Shown: piece by piece, positions 1 through 11,730 of the stretch
Position numbering within the stretch: the first letter of the stretch is position 1
Layout: each line of letters opens with the position of its first letter
Assembly (NCBI RefSeq): GCF_910589235.1
Contig: NC_060965.1
Location: 7,884,255-7,948,254 of the forward strand
Direction: 5' to 3'
Length of the DNA stretch: 64,000 nt
Source: Vespa crabro
Taxonomy: Eukaryota > Arthropoda > Insecta > Hymenoptera > Vespidae
The notes under the pieces: model-generated
Seen by the model: the letters and a program-made list of their open reading frames with translations, nothing else
What the model was told of the DNA's origin: nothing
The model's database searches: none
Position numbers and translations under genes: made by a program

Positions 1-389
1 GTTATTGTTGTTATTATTGTTGTTAGTGTTGTTATTGTTATTATTGTTATTGTTGATATTATTGTTATTATCGTTATTATTATTATTATTGCTATTATTG
101 TTATCTTTGATATTATTTTTATTAATGTTATTGTTATTGTTATTGTTATTGTTATTATTGTTATTATTGTTATTATTGTTATTATTGTTGTTATTGTTAT
201 TATTGTAATTATTGTTATTATTGTTATTATTGTTATTATTATTATTTTTGTTATTATTGTTGTTATTTTTGTTATTGTTATTATTGTTATTATTGTTATT
301 GGTGTTATTATTGTTGTGAGTGTTGTTATTGTTATTATTTTTATCATTGTTATTATTGTTGTTATCGTTGTTATTGTTATTATTGTGAT
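1..389. repeat. Truncated A, B and K modules at window start
   Basis: The window opens inside an A module: GTTAGTGTT at about 23 and the GATATT that normally precedes the A end. It runs directly into B (TATCTTTGATATTA at 102), without the TCGTTGTT and GTGATT that usually close A. A GTAATT block follows, then K, with GGTGTTATT at 301 and GTGAGTGTTG at 316. This B-to-K order recurs near 16.06-16.27, 43.65-43.86 and 47.52-47.73 kb. Confidence 0.7.
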
Positions 390-1252
390 TATTGTTATTA
401 TTGTTATTATTTTTATTATTGTTATTGTTATTGTTATTATTGTTATTATTCTTGTTGTTATTATTTTTATTATTGTTATTATTGTTATTATTGTTATTAT
501 TTTTATTGTTGTTATTATTGTTATTATCGTTGTTATTGTTATTATTGTGATTATTGTTATGATTGTTATTATTGTTATTGTTATTGTTATTATTGTTATT
601 ATTGTTATTATTGTTATTATTGTAATTATTGTTGTTATTGTTTTATTGTAATTATTGTTATTATTGTTATTATTGTTATTGAAGTTGTTTTTATTGTTAT
701 TAATGTTATTATTGTTATTATTGTTATTATTGTTATTATTGTTACTATTGTTATTATAGTTATTGTTGTTATTGTTGTTATTATTGTTGTTATTTTTGTT
801 ATTGTTATTATTGTTATTATTGTTATTATTGTTATTGTTGTTATTATTGTTATTATTATTATTGTTGTTATTATTGTTGTTATTTTTGTTATTGTTATTA
901 TTGTTATTATTGTTATTATTGTTGTTATTGTTATTGTTATTATTGTTATTATTGTTATTATTGTTATTATTGTTATTATTGTTATTATTATTATTTTTGT
1001 TATTATTGTTGTTATTTTTGTTATTGTTATTATTGTTATTATTGTTATTGTTGTTATTATTGTTGTTAGTGTTGTTATTGTTATTATTGTTATTGTTGTT
1101 ATTATTGTTATTATCGTTGTTATTGTTATTATTGTGATTATTGTTATTATTGTTATTATTGTTATTATTGTTGTTATTGTTATTATTGTAATTATTGTTA
1201 TTATTGTTATTAATGTTATTGTTATTGTTATTGTTATTGTTATTATTGTTAT
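390..1252. repeat. Tandem unit copy 1 (about 863 bp: E-like, C, D)
   Basis: This is the first of two head-to-tail copies. Shared markers sit 863 bp apart: TTCTTG at 451 and 1314, the one-base loss GTTTTATTG at 640 and 1503, and the C-module start at 763 and 1626. It lacks the GTAATT spacer that separates C from D in copy 2, so the two are fused here. A private variant, GAAG for GATG, lies at 691. Confidence 0.8.
640..645. other. Register shift (-1), GTTTTATTG type
   Basis: GTTTTATTG has lost the purine between two TT pairs, moving the triplet register from position 1 to 0 (mod 3). The same lesion is at 1503, 16597 and 25274. Confidence 0.9.
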
Positions 1253-2151
1253 TATTGTTATTATTGTTATTATTTTTATTATTGTTATTGTTATTGTTAT
1301 TATTGTTATTATTCTTGTTGTTATTATTTTTATTATTGTTATTATTGTTATTATTGTTATTATTTTTATTGTTGTTATTATTGTTATTATCGTTGTTATT
1401 GTTATTATTGTGATTATTGTTATGATTGTTATTATTGTTATTGTTATTGTTATTATTGTTATTATTGTTATTATTGTTATTATTGTAATTATTGTTGTTA
1501 TTGTTTTATTGTAATTATTGTTATTATTGTTATTATTGTTATTGATGTTGTTTTTATTGTTATTAATGTTATTATTGTTATTATTGTTATTATTGTTATT
1601 ATTGTTACTATTGTTATTATAGTTATTGTTGTTATTGTTGTTATTATTGTTGTTATTTTTGTTATTGTTATTATTGTTATTATTGTTATTATTGTTATTG
1701 TTGTTATTATTGTTATTATTATTATTGTTGTTATTATTGTTGTTATTTTTGTTATTGTTATTATTGTTATTATTGTTATTATTGTTGTTATTGTTATTGT
1801 TATTATTGTTATTATTGTTATTATTGTTGTTATTGTTATTATTGTAATTATTGTTATTATTGTTATTATTGTTATTATTGTTATTATTATTATTTTTGTT
1901 ATTATTGTTGTTATTTTTGTTATTGTTATTATTGTTATTATTGTTATTGTTGTTATTATTGTTGTTAGTGTTGTTATTGTTATTATTGTTATTGTTGTTA
2001 TTATTGTTATTATCGTTGTTATTGTTATTATTGTGATTATTGTTATTATTGTTATTATTGTTATTATTGTTGTTATTGTTATTATTGTAATTATTGTTAT
2101 TATTGTTATTATTGTTATTGTTATTGTTATTGTTATTGTTATTATTGTTAT
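1253..2151. repeat. Tandem unit copy 2 (about 899 bp: E-like, C, D)
   Basis: This is the second head-to-tail copy of 390-1252. It is 36 bp longer because the spacer between C (from 1626) and D (from 1851) is present; after it the offset becomes 899 (GTTAGTG at 1064 and 1963, GTGATT at 1134 and 2033). From about 1283 it also matches 16377 onward at offset 15,094. Confidence 0.8.
1503..1508. other. Register shift (-1), GTTTTATTG type
   Basis: This is the tandem copy of the lesion at 640, 863 bp downstream; the register goes from 0 to 2. Confidence 0.9.
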
Positions 2152-3110
2152 TATTGTTATTATTGTTATTGTTGTTATTATTGTTATTATCGTTAATATT
2201 GTTATTACTGTTATTATTGTTATTATTGTTATTATTCTTGTTGTTATTATTTTTATTATTGTTATTATTGTTATTATTGTTATTATTTTTATTGTTGTTA
2301 TTATTGTTATTATCGTTGTTATTGTTATTATTGTGATCATTGTTATGATTGTTATTATTGTTATTGTTATTGTTATTATTGTTATTATTGTTATTATTGT
2401 AATTATTGTTGTTATTGTTATTATTGTAATTATTGTTATTATTGTTATTATTGTTATTGATGTTGTTATTACTGTTATTATTGTTATTACTGTTATTATT
2501 GTTATTATAGTTATTGTTGTTATTGTTGTTATTATTGTTGTTATTTTTGTTATTGTTATTATTGTTATTATTGTTATTATTGTTATTATTGTTATTATTG
2601 TTATTGTTGTTATTATTGTTATTATTGTTTTTGTTTTTATTATTGTTGTTATTGTTGTTATTGTTATTATTGTTATTATTGTAATTATTGTTATTATTGT
2701 TATTATTGTTATTATTGTTATTATTGTTATTATTGTTATTGTTGTTATTGTTGTTATTATTGCTATTATTGTTATTGTTGTTATTATTTTTATTATTGTT
2801 ATTGTTATTGTTATTGTTATTGTTATTATTGTTATTATTGTTATTATTGTTATTGTTGTTATTATTGTCATTATCGTTAATATTGTTATTATTGTTATTA
2901 TTGTTATTATTGTTATTATTGTTGTTGTTATTATTATTTTTATTATTGTATTGTTATTGTTATTGTTATTGTTATTGTTATTATTGTTATTATTGTTATT
3001 ATTGTTATTGTTGTTATTATTGTCATTATCGTTAATATTGTTATTATTGTTATTATTGTTATTATTGTTATTATTGTTGTTGTTGTTATTGTTGTTATTG
3101 TTGTTATTAT
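2152..3110. repeat. E and J modules with a 156-bp tandem pair
   Basis: E carries TTATTCTTGTTG near 2232 and the palindrome TGATCA at 2334-2339. J (GTTTTTGTTTTTATT) starts at 2628. A following unit with GTCATTATCGTTAATATTG occurs at 2867 and 3022, a 156-bp tandem pair reduced to 155 bp by a one-base loss at 2948-2950. The stretch is repeated at 17.25-18.2 kb. Confidence 0.75.
2948..2952. other. Register shift (-1), GTATTG type
   Basis: GTATTG replaces GTTATTG, with one T lost; the register goes from 2 to 1. The same lesion is at 18048. Confidence 0.9.
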
Positions 3111-3520
3111 TGTTGTAATTTTTGTTATTGTTATTATTGTTATTATTGTTATTATTGTTATTGTTGTTATTATTGTTATTATCGTTGTTATTGTTATTAT
3201 TGTGATTATTGTTAATATTGTTATTATTGGTATTGTTATTGTTATTATTGTTATTATTGTTATTATTGTTGTTATTGTTATTATAGTTATTGTTGTTATT
3301 GTTGTTATTATTGTTGTAATTTTTGTTATTGTTATTATTGTTATTATTGTTATTATTGTTATTGTTGTTATTATTGTTATTATCGTTGTTATTGTTATTA
3401 TTGTGATTATTGTTAATATTGTTATTATTGGTATTGTTATTGTTATTATTGTTATTATTGTTATTATTGTTGTTATTGTTATTATTGTAATTATTGTTAT
3501 TATTGTTATTATTGTTATTG
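3111..3520. repeat. H module tandem pair, 201-bp period
   Basis: Two H copies lie 201 bp apart: GTAATTTTTG at 3115 and 3316, GTGATTATTGTTAATATTG at 3202 and 3403, and TTGGTATTG near 3227 and 3428. The first copy is continuous with the 16.4-18.4 kb duplicate up to about 3280, where the two diverge. Confidence 0.8.
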
Positions 3521-5230
3521 ATGTTGTTATTATTGTTATTATTGTAATTATAGTTATTATTGTTATTGTTGTTATTGATGTTGTTATTATTGTTATTATT
3601 GTTATTATTGTTGTTATTGTTATTATTGTTATTGTTGTTATTGTTGTTATTATTGCTATTATTGTTGTTGTTATTAATATTTTTATTATTGTTATTGTTA
3701 TTGTTATTGTTATTGTTATTGTTATTGTTATTGTTATTATTGTTATTATTGTTATTATTGTTACTATTGTTATTGTTATTGTTGTTATTATTGTTATTAT
3801 CGTTGTTATTGTTATTATTGTTATTTTTGTTATTATTTTTATTATTGTTATTGTTATTGTTATTGTTATTTTTAATGTTATTGTTATTATTCTTATTATT
3901 GCTTTTATTGTTATTGTTGTTATTATTTTTATTAATGTTATTGTTATTGTTATTGTTATTGTTATTATTGTTATTATTGTTATCATTGTTATTATTGTTG
4001 TTATTGTTATTATTGTTATTGTTATTGTTATTGTTATTGTTATTGTTATTGTTATTGTTATTATTGTTATTATTGTTATTATTGTTATTGTTTTTATTAT
4101 TGTTATTATTGTTGTTATTTTTGTTATTGTTATTATTGTTATTATTGTTATTATTGTTATTATTGTTATTATTGTTATTGTTGTTATTGTTGTTATTACT
4201 GCTATTATTGTTGTTGTTATTATTATTTTTATTATTGTTATTGTTATTGTTATTGTTATTGATATTGATATTGTTATTGTTATTATTGTTATTATTGTTA
4301 TTGTTGTTATTATTGTTATTATGGTAATTATTGTTATTATTGTTATTATTGTTATTGATGTTGTTATTACTGTTATTATTGTTATTACTGTTATTATTGT
4401 TATTATAGTTATTGTTGTTATTGTTGTTATATTGTTGTTATTTTTGTTATTGTTATTATTGTTATTATTGATATTATTGTTATTATTGTTATTATAGTTA
4501 TTATTGTTATTGTTGTTATTGTTGTTATTACTGCTATTATTGTTGTTGTTATTATTATCTTTATTATTGTTATTGTTATTGTTATTGTTATTGTTATTGT
4601 TATTATTGCTATTATTGTCATTATTGTTATTGTTGTTATTATTGTTATTATCGTTAATATTGTTATTATTGCTATTATTGCTATTATTGTTAATATTTTA
4701 ATTGTTGGTATTATTGTTACTATTCTTGTTATTGTTATTAATGTTATTATTGTTATTATTGTTATTATTGTTGTTATTGTTGTTATTGTTATTATTGTTA
4801 TTATTGTTATTATTGTTATTATTGTTGTTATTGTTATTGTTATTATTGTTATTATTGTTATTATTGTTACTATTGTTATTGTTATTGTTGTTATTATTGT
4901 TATTATCGTTGTTATTGTTATTATTGTTATTTTTGTTATTATTTTTATTATTGTTATTGTTATTGTTATTGTTATTTATAATGTTATTGTTATTATTGTT
5001 ATTATTGTTATTATTGCTTTTATTGTTATTGTTGTTATTATTTTTATTAATGTTATTGTTATTGTTATTGTTATTGTTATTATTGTTATTATTGTTATCA
5101 TTGTTATTATTGTTGTTATTGTTATTATTGTAATTATTATTATTATTGTTATTGATGTTGTTATTATTGTTATTAATGTTATTATTGTTATTATTGTTAT
5201 TATTGTTATTATTGTTACTATTGTTATTAT
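3521..5230. repeat. P-unit end: F' then F modules
   Basis: F' carries TTATTTTTAATG near 3865. F follows with paired GCTATT sites near 4670-4682 and TTATTTATAATG near 4971. A one-base loss in GTTATATTG at 4429-4431 lies between them. The block matches 10.2-11.7, 12.8-14.3, 20.0-21.5 and 22.6-24.0 kb. A private TTTTAATTG near 4697 replaces TTTTTATTG and puts an in-frame TTA into the triplet register. Confidence 0.75.
4429..4433. other. Register shift (-1), GTTATATTG type
   Basis: ATATT replaces ATTATT, with one T lost; the register goes from 1 to 0. It has sister sites at 10926, 13496, 20746, 23190 and 26281, all after TATAGTTATTGTTGTT. Confidence 0.9.
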
Positions 5231-6180
5231 AGTTATTGTTGTTATTGTTGTTATTATTGTTGTTATTTTTGTTATTGTTATTATTGTTATTATTGTTATT
5301 ATTGTTATTGTTGTTATTATTGTTATTATTATTATTGTTGTTATTATTGTTGTTATTTTTGTTATTGTTATTATTGTTATTATCGTTATTGTTGTTATTA
5401 TTGTTGTTAGTGTTGTTATTGTTATTATTGTTATTGTTGATATTATTGTTATTATCGTTGTTATTGTTATTATTGTGATTATTGTTATTATTGTTATTAT
5501 TGTTATTATTGTTATTATTGTTATTGTTATTGTTATTATTGTTATTATTGTTATTATTGTTGTTATTGTTATTATTGTAATTATTATTATTATTGTTATT
5601 GATGTTGTTATTATTGTTATTAATGTTATTATTGTTATTATTGTTATTATTGTTATTATTGTTACTATTGTTATTATAGTTATTGTTGTTATTGTTGTTA
5701 TTATTGTTGTTATTTTTGTTATTGTTATTATTGTTATTATTGTTATTATTGTTATTGTTGTTATTATTGTTATTATTATTATTGTTGTTATTATTGTTGT
5801 TATTTTTGTTATTGTTATTATTGTTATTATCGTTATTGTTGTTATTATTGTTGTTAGTGTTGTTATTGTTATTATTGTTATTGTTGATATTATTGTTATT
5901 ATCGTTGTTATTGTTATTATTGTGATTATTGTTATTATTGTTATTATTGTTATTATTGTTATTATTGTTATTGTTATTGTTATTATTGTTATTATTGTTA
6001 TTATTGTTATTATCGTTATTATTATTATTATTGCTATTATTGTTATCTTTGATATTATTTTTATTAATGTTATTGTTATTGTTATTGTTATTGTTATTAT
6101 TGTTATTATTGTTATTATTGTTATTATTATTGTTATTGTTATTGTTATTATTGTTATTATTGTTATTATTGTAATTATTG
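5231..6180. repeat. A-A-B block, 447-bp A doublet (copy 1)
   Basis: Two A modules start at 5236 and 5683, 447 bp apart, and B follows with TATCTTTGATATTA at 6044. The same A-A spacing is seen at 14309/14756 and 24003/24450. The whole block matches the 14.3-kb copy at offset 9,073. Confidence 0.85.
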
Positions 6181-7049
6181 TTGTTATTGTTATTATTGTA
6201 ATTATTGTTATTATTGTTATTATTGTTATTGATGTTGTTTTTATTGTTATTAATGTTATTATTGTTATTATTGTTATTATTGTTATTATTGTTACTATTG
6301 TTATTATAGTTATTGTTGTTATTGTTGTTATTATTGTTGTTATTTTTGTTATTGTTATTATTGTTATTATTGTTATTATTGTTATTGTTGTTATTATTGT
6401 TATTATTATTATTGTTGTTATTATTGTTGTTATTTTTGTTATTGTTATTATTGTTATTATTGTTATTATTGTTGTTATTGTTATTGTTATTATTGTTATT
6501 ATTGTTATTATTGTTATTATTGTTGTTATTGTTATTATTGTAATTATTGTTATTATTGTTATTATTGTTATTATTGTTATTATTATTATTTTTGTTATTA
6601 TTGTTGTTATTTTTGTTATTGTTATTATTGTTATTATTGTTATTATTGTTATTGTTATTGTTATTATTGTTATTATTTTTATCATTGTTATTATTGTTGT
6701 TATTGTTATTATTGTTATTGTTATTGTTATTGTTATTGTTATTGTTATTATTGTTATTATTGTTATTATTGTTATTGTTGTTATTATTGTTATTATCGTT
6801 AATATTGTTATTATTGTTATTATTGTTATTATTGTTATTATTCTTGTTGTTATTATTTTTATTATTGTTATTATTGTTATTATTGTTATTATTTTTATTG
6901 TTGTTATTATTGTTATTATCGTTGTTATTGTTATTATTGTGATTATTGTTATGATTGTTATTATTGTTATTGTTATTGTTATTATTGTTATTATTGTTAT
7001 TACTGTAATTATTGTTGTTATTGTTATTATTGTAATTATTGTTATTATT
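6181..7049. repeat. C, shortened D, and E modules
   Basis: C runs 6313-6543. D starts at 6547 but loses its GTTAGTGTT end and passes near 6650 into sequence carrying TTTATCATTG. E follows, with TTCTTG near 6841 and GTGATTATTGTTATGATTG near 6938. It matches 15.38-15.72 kb at offset 9,073, then diverges. Confidence 0.7.
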
Positions 7050-7880
7050 GTTATTATTGTTATTGATGTTGTTATTACTGTTATTATTGTTATTACTGTT
7101 ATTATTATTATTATATTTATTGTTGTTATTGTTGTTATTTTTGTTATTGTTATTATTGTTATTATTGTTATTATTGTTATTATTGTTATTGTTGTTATTA
7201 TTGTTATTATTGTTTTTGTTTTTATTATTGTTGTTATTGTTGTTATTGTTATTATTGTTATTATTGTAATTATTGTTATTATTGTTATTATTGTTATTAT
7301 TGTTATTATTGTTATTATTGTTATTGTTGTTATTGTTGTTATTATTGCTATTATTGTTATTGTTGTTATTATTTTTATTATTGTTATTGTTATTGTTATT
7401 GTTATTGTTATTGTTATTATTGTTATTATTGTTATTATTGTTATTGTTGTTATTATTGTTATTGATGTTGTTATTACTGTTATTATTGTTATTACTGTTA
7501 TTATTGTTATTATAGTTATTGCTGTTATTGTTGTTATTATTGTTGTTATTTTTGTTATTGTTATTATTGTTATTATTGTTATTATTGTTATTATTGTTAT
7601 TATTGTTATTGTTGTTATTATTGTTATTATTGTTTTTGTTTTTATTATTGTTGTTATTGTTGTTATTGTTATTATTGTTATTATTGTAATTATTGTTATT
7701 ATTGTTATTATTGTTATTATTGTTATTATTGTTATTGTTGTTATTATTGTTGTTATTTTTGTTATTGTTATTATTGTTATTATTGTTATTGTTGCTATTA
7801 TTGTTGTTATTGTTGTTATTATTGCTATTATTGTAATTGTTGTTATTATTGTTATTATCGTTGTTATTGTTATTATTGTG
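7050..7880. repeat. J-module tandem pair (about 400-420 bp period)
   Basis: GTTTTTGTTTTTATT occurs at 7212 and 7632 and the following GTAATT at about 7267 and 7687, both 420 bp apart. The preceding TTACTGTTATT pairs lie 399 bp apart, so about 21 bp were gained or lost between copies. In copy 1 the usual TATAGTT is TATATTT near 7110. Confidence 0.75.
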
Positions 7881-9150
7881 ATTATTGTTATTATTGTTAT
7901 TATTGGTATTATTGTTATTTTTGATATTGTTATTGTTATTATTGTTATTATTGTTATTATTGCTGTTATTGTTATTATTGTAATTATTGTTATTATTGTT
8001 ATTATTGTTATTGATGTTGTTATTATTGTTATTATTGTTATTATTGTTATTATTGTTATTATTGTTATTGTTGTTATTGTTGTTATTATTGCTATTATTG
8101 TTGTTGTTATAATTATTTTTATTATTGTTATTATCGTTGTTATTGTTATTATTGTTATTTTTGTTATTATTTTTATTATTGTTATTGTTATTGTTATTGT
8201 TATTTTTAATGTTATTGTTATTATTGTTATTATTGCTTTTATTGTTATTGTTGTTATTATTGCTATTATTGTTGTTGTTATTAATATTTTTATTATTGTT
8301 ATTGTTATTGTTATTGTTATTGTTATTGTTATTATTGCTGTTATTGTTATTATTGTTATTGTTGTTATTATTGTTATTATCGTTAATATTGTTATTATTG
8401 CTATTATTGCTATTATTGTTAATATTTTTAGTGTTGGTATTATTGTTACTATTCTTGTTATTGTTATTATTGTAATTATTGTTATTATTGTTATTATTGT
8501 TGTTATTGTTATTGTTGTTATTATTGTTATTATCGTTAATATTGTTATTATTGCTATTATTGCTATTATTGTTAATATTTTTATTGTTGTCATTATTGTT
8601 ACTATTGTTGTTATTGTTGTTATTGTTACTATTGTTGTAATTGTTGTTATTGTTATTATTGTTATTATTGTTATTATTGTTATTATTGTTGTTATTGTTA
8701 TTGTTATTATTGTTATTATTGTTATTATTGTTACTATTGTTATTGTTATTGTTGTTATTATTGTTATTATCGTTGTTATTGTTATTATTGTTATTTTTGT
8801 TATTATTTTTATTATTGTTATTGTTATTGTTATTGTTATTTTTAATGTTATTGTTATTATTGTTATTATTGCTTTTATTGTTATTGTTGTTATTATTTTT
8901 ATTAATGTTATTGTTATTGTTATTGTTATTGTTATTATTGTTATTATTGTTATCATTGTTATTATTGTTGTTATTGTTATTATTGTTATTGTTATTGTTA
9001 TTGTTATTGTTATTGTTATTGTTATTATTGTTATTTTTGTTATTATTGTTATTGTTGTTATTATTGTTATTATTGTTGTTATTTTTGTTATTGTTATTAT
9101 TGTTATTATTGTTATTATTGTTATTATTGTTATTATTGTTATTATTGTTA
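7881..9150. repeat. Mosaic of F'-like and H-like fragments
   Basis: Markers of several modules occur in short pieces: TTTTTGATATTG near 7918, F' (TTATTTTTAATG) near 8200 and again near 8841, and the paired GCTATT site twice, near 8397 and 8547, about 150 bp apart with different flanks (TTAGTGTTGG after the first, TTATTGTTGTC after the second). It leads into the first P copy with no sharp edge. Confidence 0.6.
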
Positions 9151-11730
9151 TTATTGTTATTATTGTTATTATTGTTATTATTGTTATTGTTGTTATTGTT
9201 GTTATTACTGCTATTATTGTTGTTGTTATTATTATTTTTATAATTGTTATTGTTATTGTTATTGTTATTGATATTGATATTGTTATTGTTATTATTGTTA
9301 TTATTGTTATTGTTGTTATTATTGTTATTATTGTAATTATTGTTATTATTGTTATTATTGTTATTGATGTTGTTATTACTGTTATTATTGTTATTACTGT
9401 TATTATTGTTATTATAGTTATTGTTGTTATTGTTGTTATTATTGTTGTTATTTTTGTTATTGTTATTATTGTTATTATTGTTATTATTGTTATTATTGTT
9501 ATTATTGTTATTATTGTTATTATTGTTATTGTTGTTATTGTTGTTATTACTGCTATTATTGTTGTTGTTTTTATTATTGTTATTATTGTTATTATTGTTG
9601 TTATTGTTATTATTGTAATTATTGTTATCATTGTTATTATTGTTATTGATGTTGTTATTATTGTTATTATTGTTATTATTGTTATTATTGTTATTATAGT
9701 TATTGTTGTCATTGTTGTTATTATTGTTGTAATTTTTGTTATTGTTATTATTGTTATTATTGTTATTATTGTTATTGTTGTTATTATTGTTATTATCGTT
9801 GTTATTGTTATTATTGTGATTATTGTTAATATTGTTATTATTGGTATTGTTATTGTTATTATTGTTATTATTGTTATTATTGTTGTTATTGTTATTATTG
9901 TAATTATTGTTATTATTGTTATTATTGTTATTGATGTTGTTATTATTGTTATTATTTTAATTATAGTTATTATTGTTATTGTTGTTATTGATGTTGTTAT
10001 TATTGTTATTATTGTTATTATTGTTATTATTGTTGTTATTGTTATTGTTGTTATTATTGTTATTATCGTTAATATTGTTATTATTGCTATTATTGCTATT
10101 ATTGTTAATATATTTATTGTTGTCATTATTGTTACTATTGTTGTTATTGTTGTTATTGTTACTATTGTTGTAATTGTTGTTATTGTTATTATTGTTATTA
10201 TTGTTATTATTGTTATTATTGTTGTTATTGTTATTGTTATTATTGTTATTATTGTTATTATTGTTACTATTGTTATTGTTATTGTTGATATTATTGTTAT
10301 TATCGTTGTTATTGTTATTATTGTTATTTTTGTTATTATTTTTATTATTGTTATTGTTATTGTTATTGTTATTTTTAATGTTATTGTTATTATTGTTATT
10401 ATTGCTTTTATTGTTATTGTTGTTATTATTTTTATTAATGTTATTGTTATTGTTATTGTTATTGTTATTATTGTTATTATTGTTATCATTGTTATTATTG
10501 TTGTTATTGTTATTATTGTTATTGTTATTGTTATTGTTATTGTTATTGTTATTGTTATTATTGTTATTATTGTTATTATTGTTATTGTTGTTATTATTGT
10601 TATTATTGTTGTTATTTTTGTTATTGTTATTATTGTTATTATTGTTATTATTGTTATTATTGTTATTATTGTTATTGTTGTTATTGTTGTTATTACTGCT
10701 ATTATTGTTGTTGTTATTATTATTTTTATTATTGTTATTGTTATTGTTATTGTTATTGATATTGATATTGTTATTGTTATTATTGTTATTATTGTTATTG
10801 TTGTTATTATTGTTATTATGGTAATTATTGTTATTATTGTTATTATTGTTATTGATGTTGTTATTACTGTTATTATTGTTATTACTGTTATCTTTGTTAT
10901 TATAGTTATTGTTGTTATTGTTGTTATATTGTTGTTATTTTTGTTATTGTTATTATTGTTATTATTGTTATTATTGTTATTATTGTTATTATAGTTATTA
11001 TTGTTATTGTTGTTATTGTTGTTATTACTGCTATTATTGTTGTTGTTATTATTATCTTTATTATTGTTATTGTTATTGTTATTGTTATTGTTATTGTTAT
11101 TGTTATTATTGCTATTATTGTCATTATTGTTATTGTTGTTATTATTGTTATTATCGTTAATATTGTTATTATTGCTATTATTGCTATTATTGTTAATATT
11201 TTTATTGTTGGTATTATTGTAACTATTCTTGTTATTGTTATTAATGTTATTATTGTTATTATTGTTATTATTGTTGTTATTGTTGTTATTGTTATTATTG
11301 TTATTATTGTTATTATTGTTATTATTGTTGTTATTGTTATTGTTATTATTGTTATTATTGTTATTATTGTTACTATTGTTATTGTTATTGTTGTTATTAT
11401 TGTTATTATCGTTGTTATTGTTATTATTGTTATTTTTGTTATTATTTTTATTATTGTTATTGTTATTGTTATTGTTATTTATAATGTTATTGTTATTATT
11501 GTTATTATTGTTATTATTGTTATTATTGCTTTTATTGTTATTGTTGTTATTATTTTTATTAATGTTATTGTTATTGTTATTGTTATTGTTATTATTGTTA
11601 TTATTGTTATCATTGTTATTATTGTTGTTATTGTTATTATTGTAATTATTATTATTATTGTTATTGATGTTGTTATTATTGTTATTAATGTTATTATTGT
11701 TATTATTGTTATTATTGTTATTATTGTTAC
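9151..11730. repeat. P unit, tandem copy 1 (about 2.58 kb)
   Basis: Order: a TTACTGCTATT block with TTTTTATAATTG near 9234, H (GTGATTATTG at 9816), paired GCTATT (near 10085), F' (near 10370), a one-base loss at 10926-10930, and F (TTATTTATAATG near 11474). Markers recur in the next copy at offset 2579, then 2570. The end meets the next unit's start at the CTATTGTTATTATTG junction (C at 11730). A private TTTTAATT at 9956 adds another in-register TTA. Confidence 0.85.
10926..10930. other. Register shift (-1), GTTATATTG type
   Basis: The same one-base loss as at 4429, inside P copy 1; the register goes from 0 to 2. Confidence 0.9.

Noticed and set aside
5..208. Leu-rich short frames as signal or transmembrane peptides
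   Set aside because: They are TTA/TTG runs between recurrent GTAATT, TATAGTT and GTGATT variants; the same peptide pattern recurs dozens of times by duplication of the DNA.
4965..4990. TATAAT or TATA-like promoter in TTATTTATAATG
   Set aside because: It is present in every F module as part of the repeat, in an AT-only context with no other promoter element or gene downstream.
5475..10994. Ile/Val-only open frame of 1,839 codons as a membrane protein
   Set aside because: It is a frame artefact of ATT/GTT triplets, without a start context, codon variety or domain. It ends just after the register shift at 10926.
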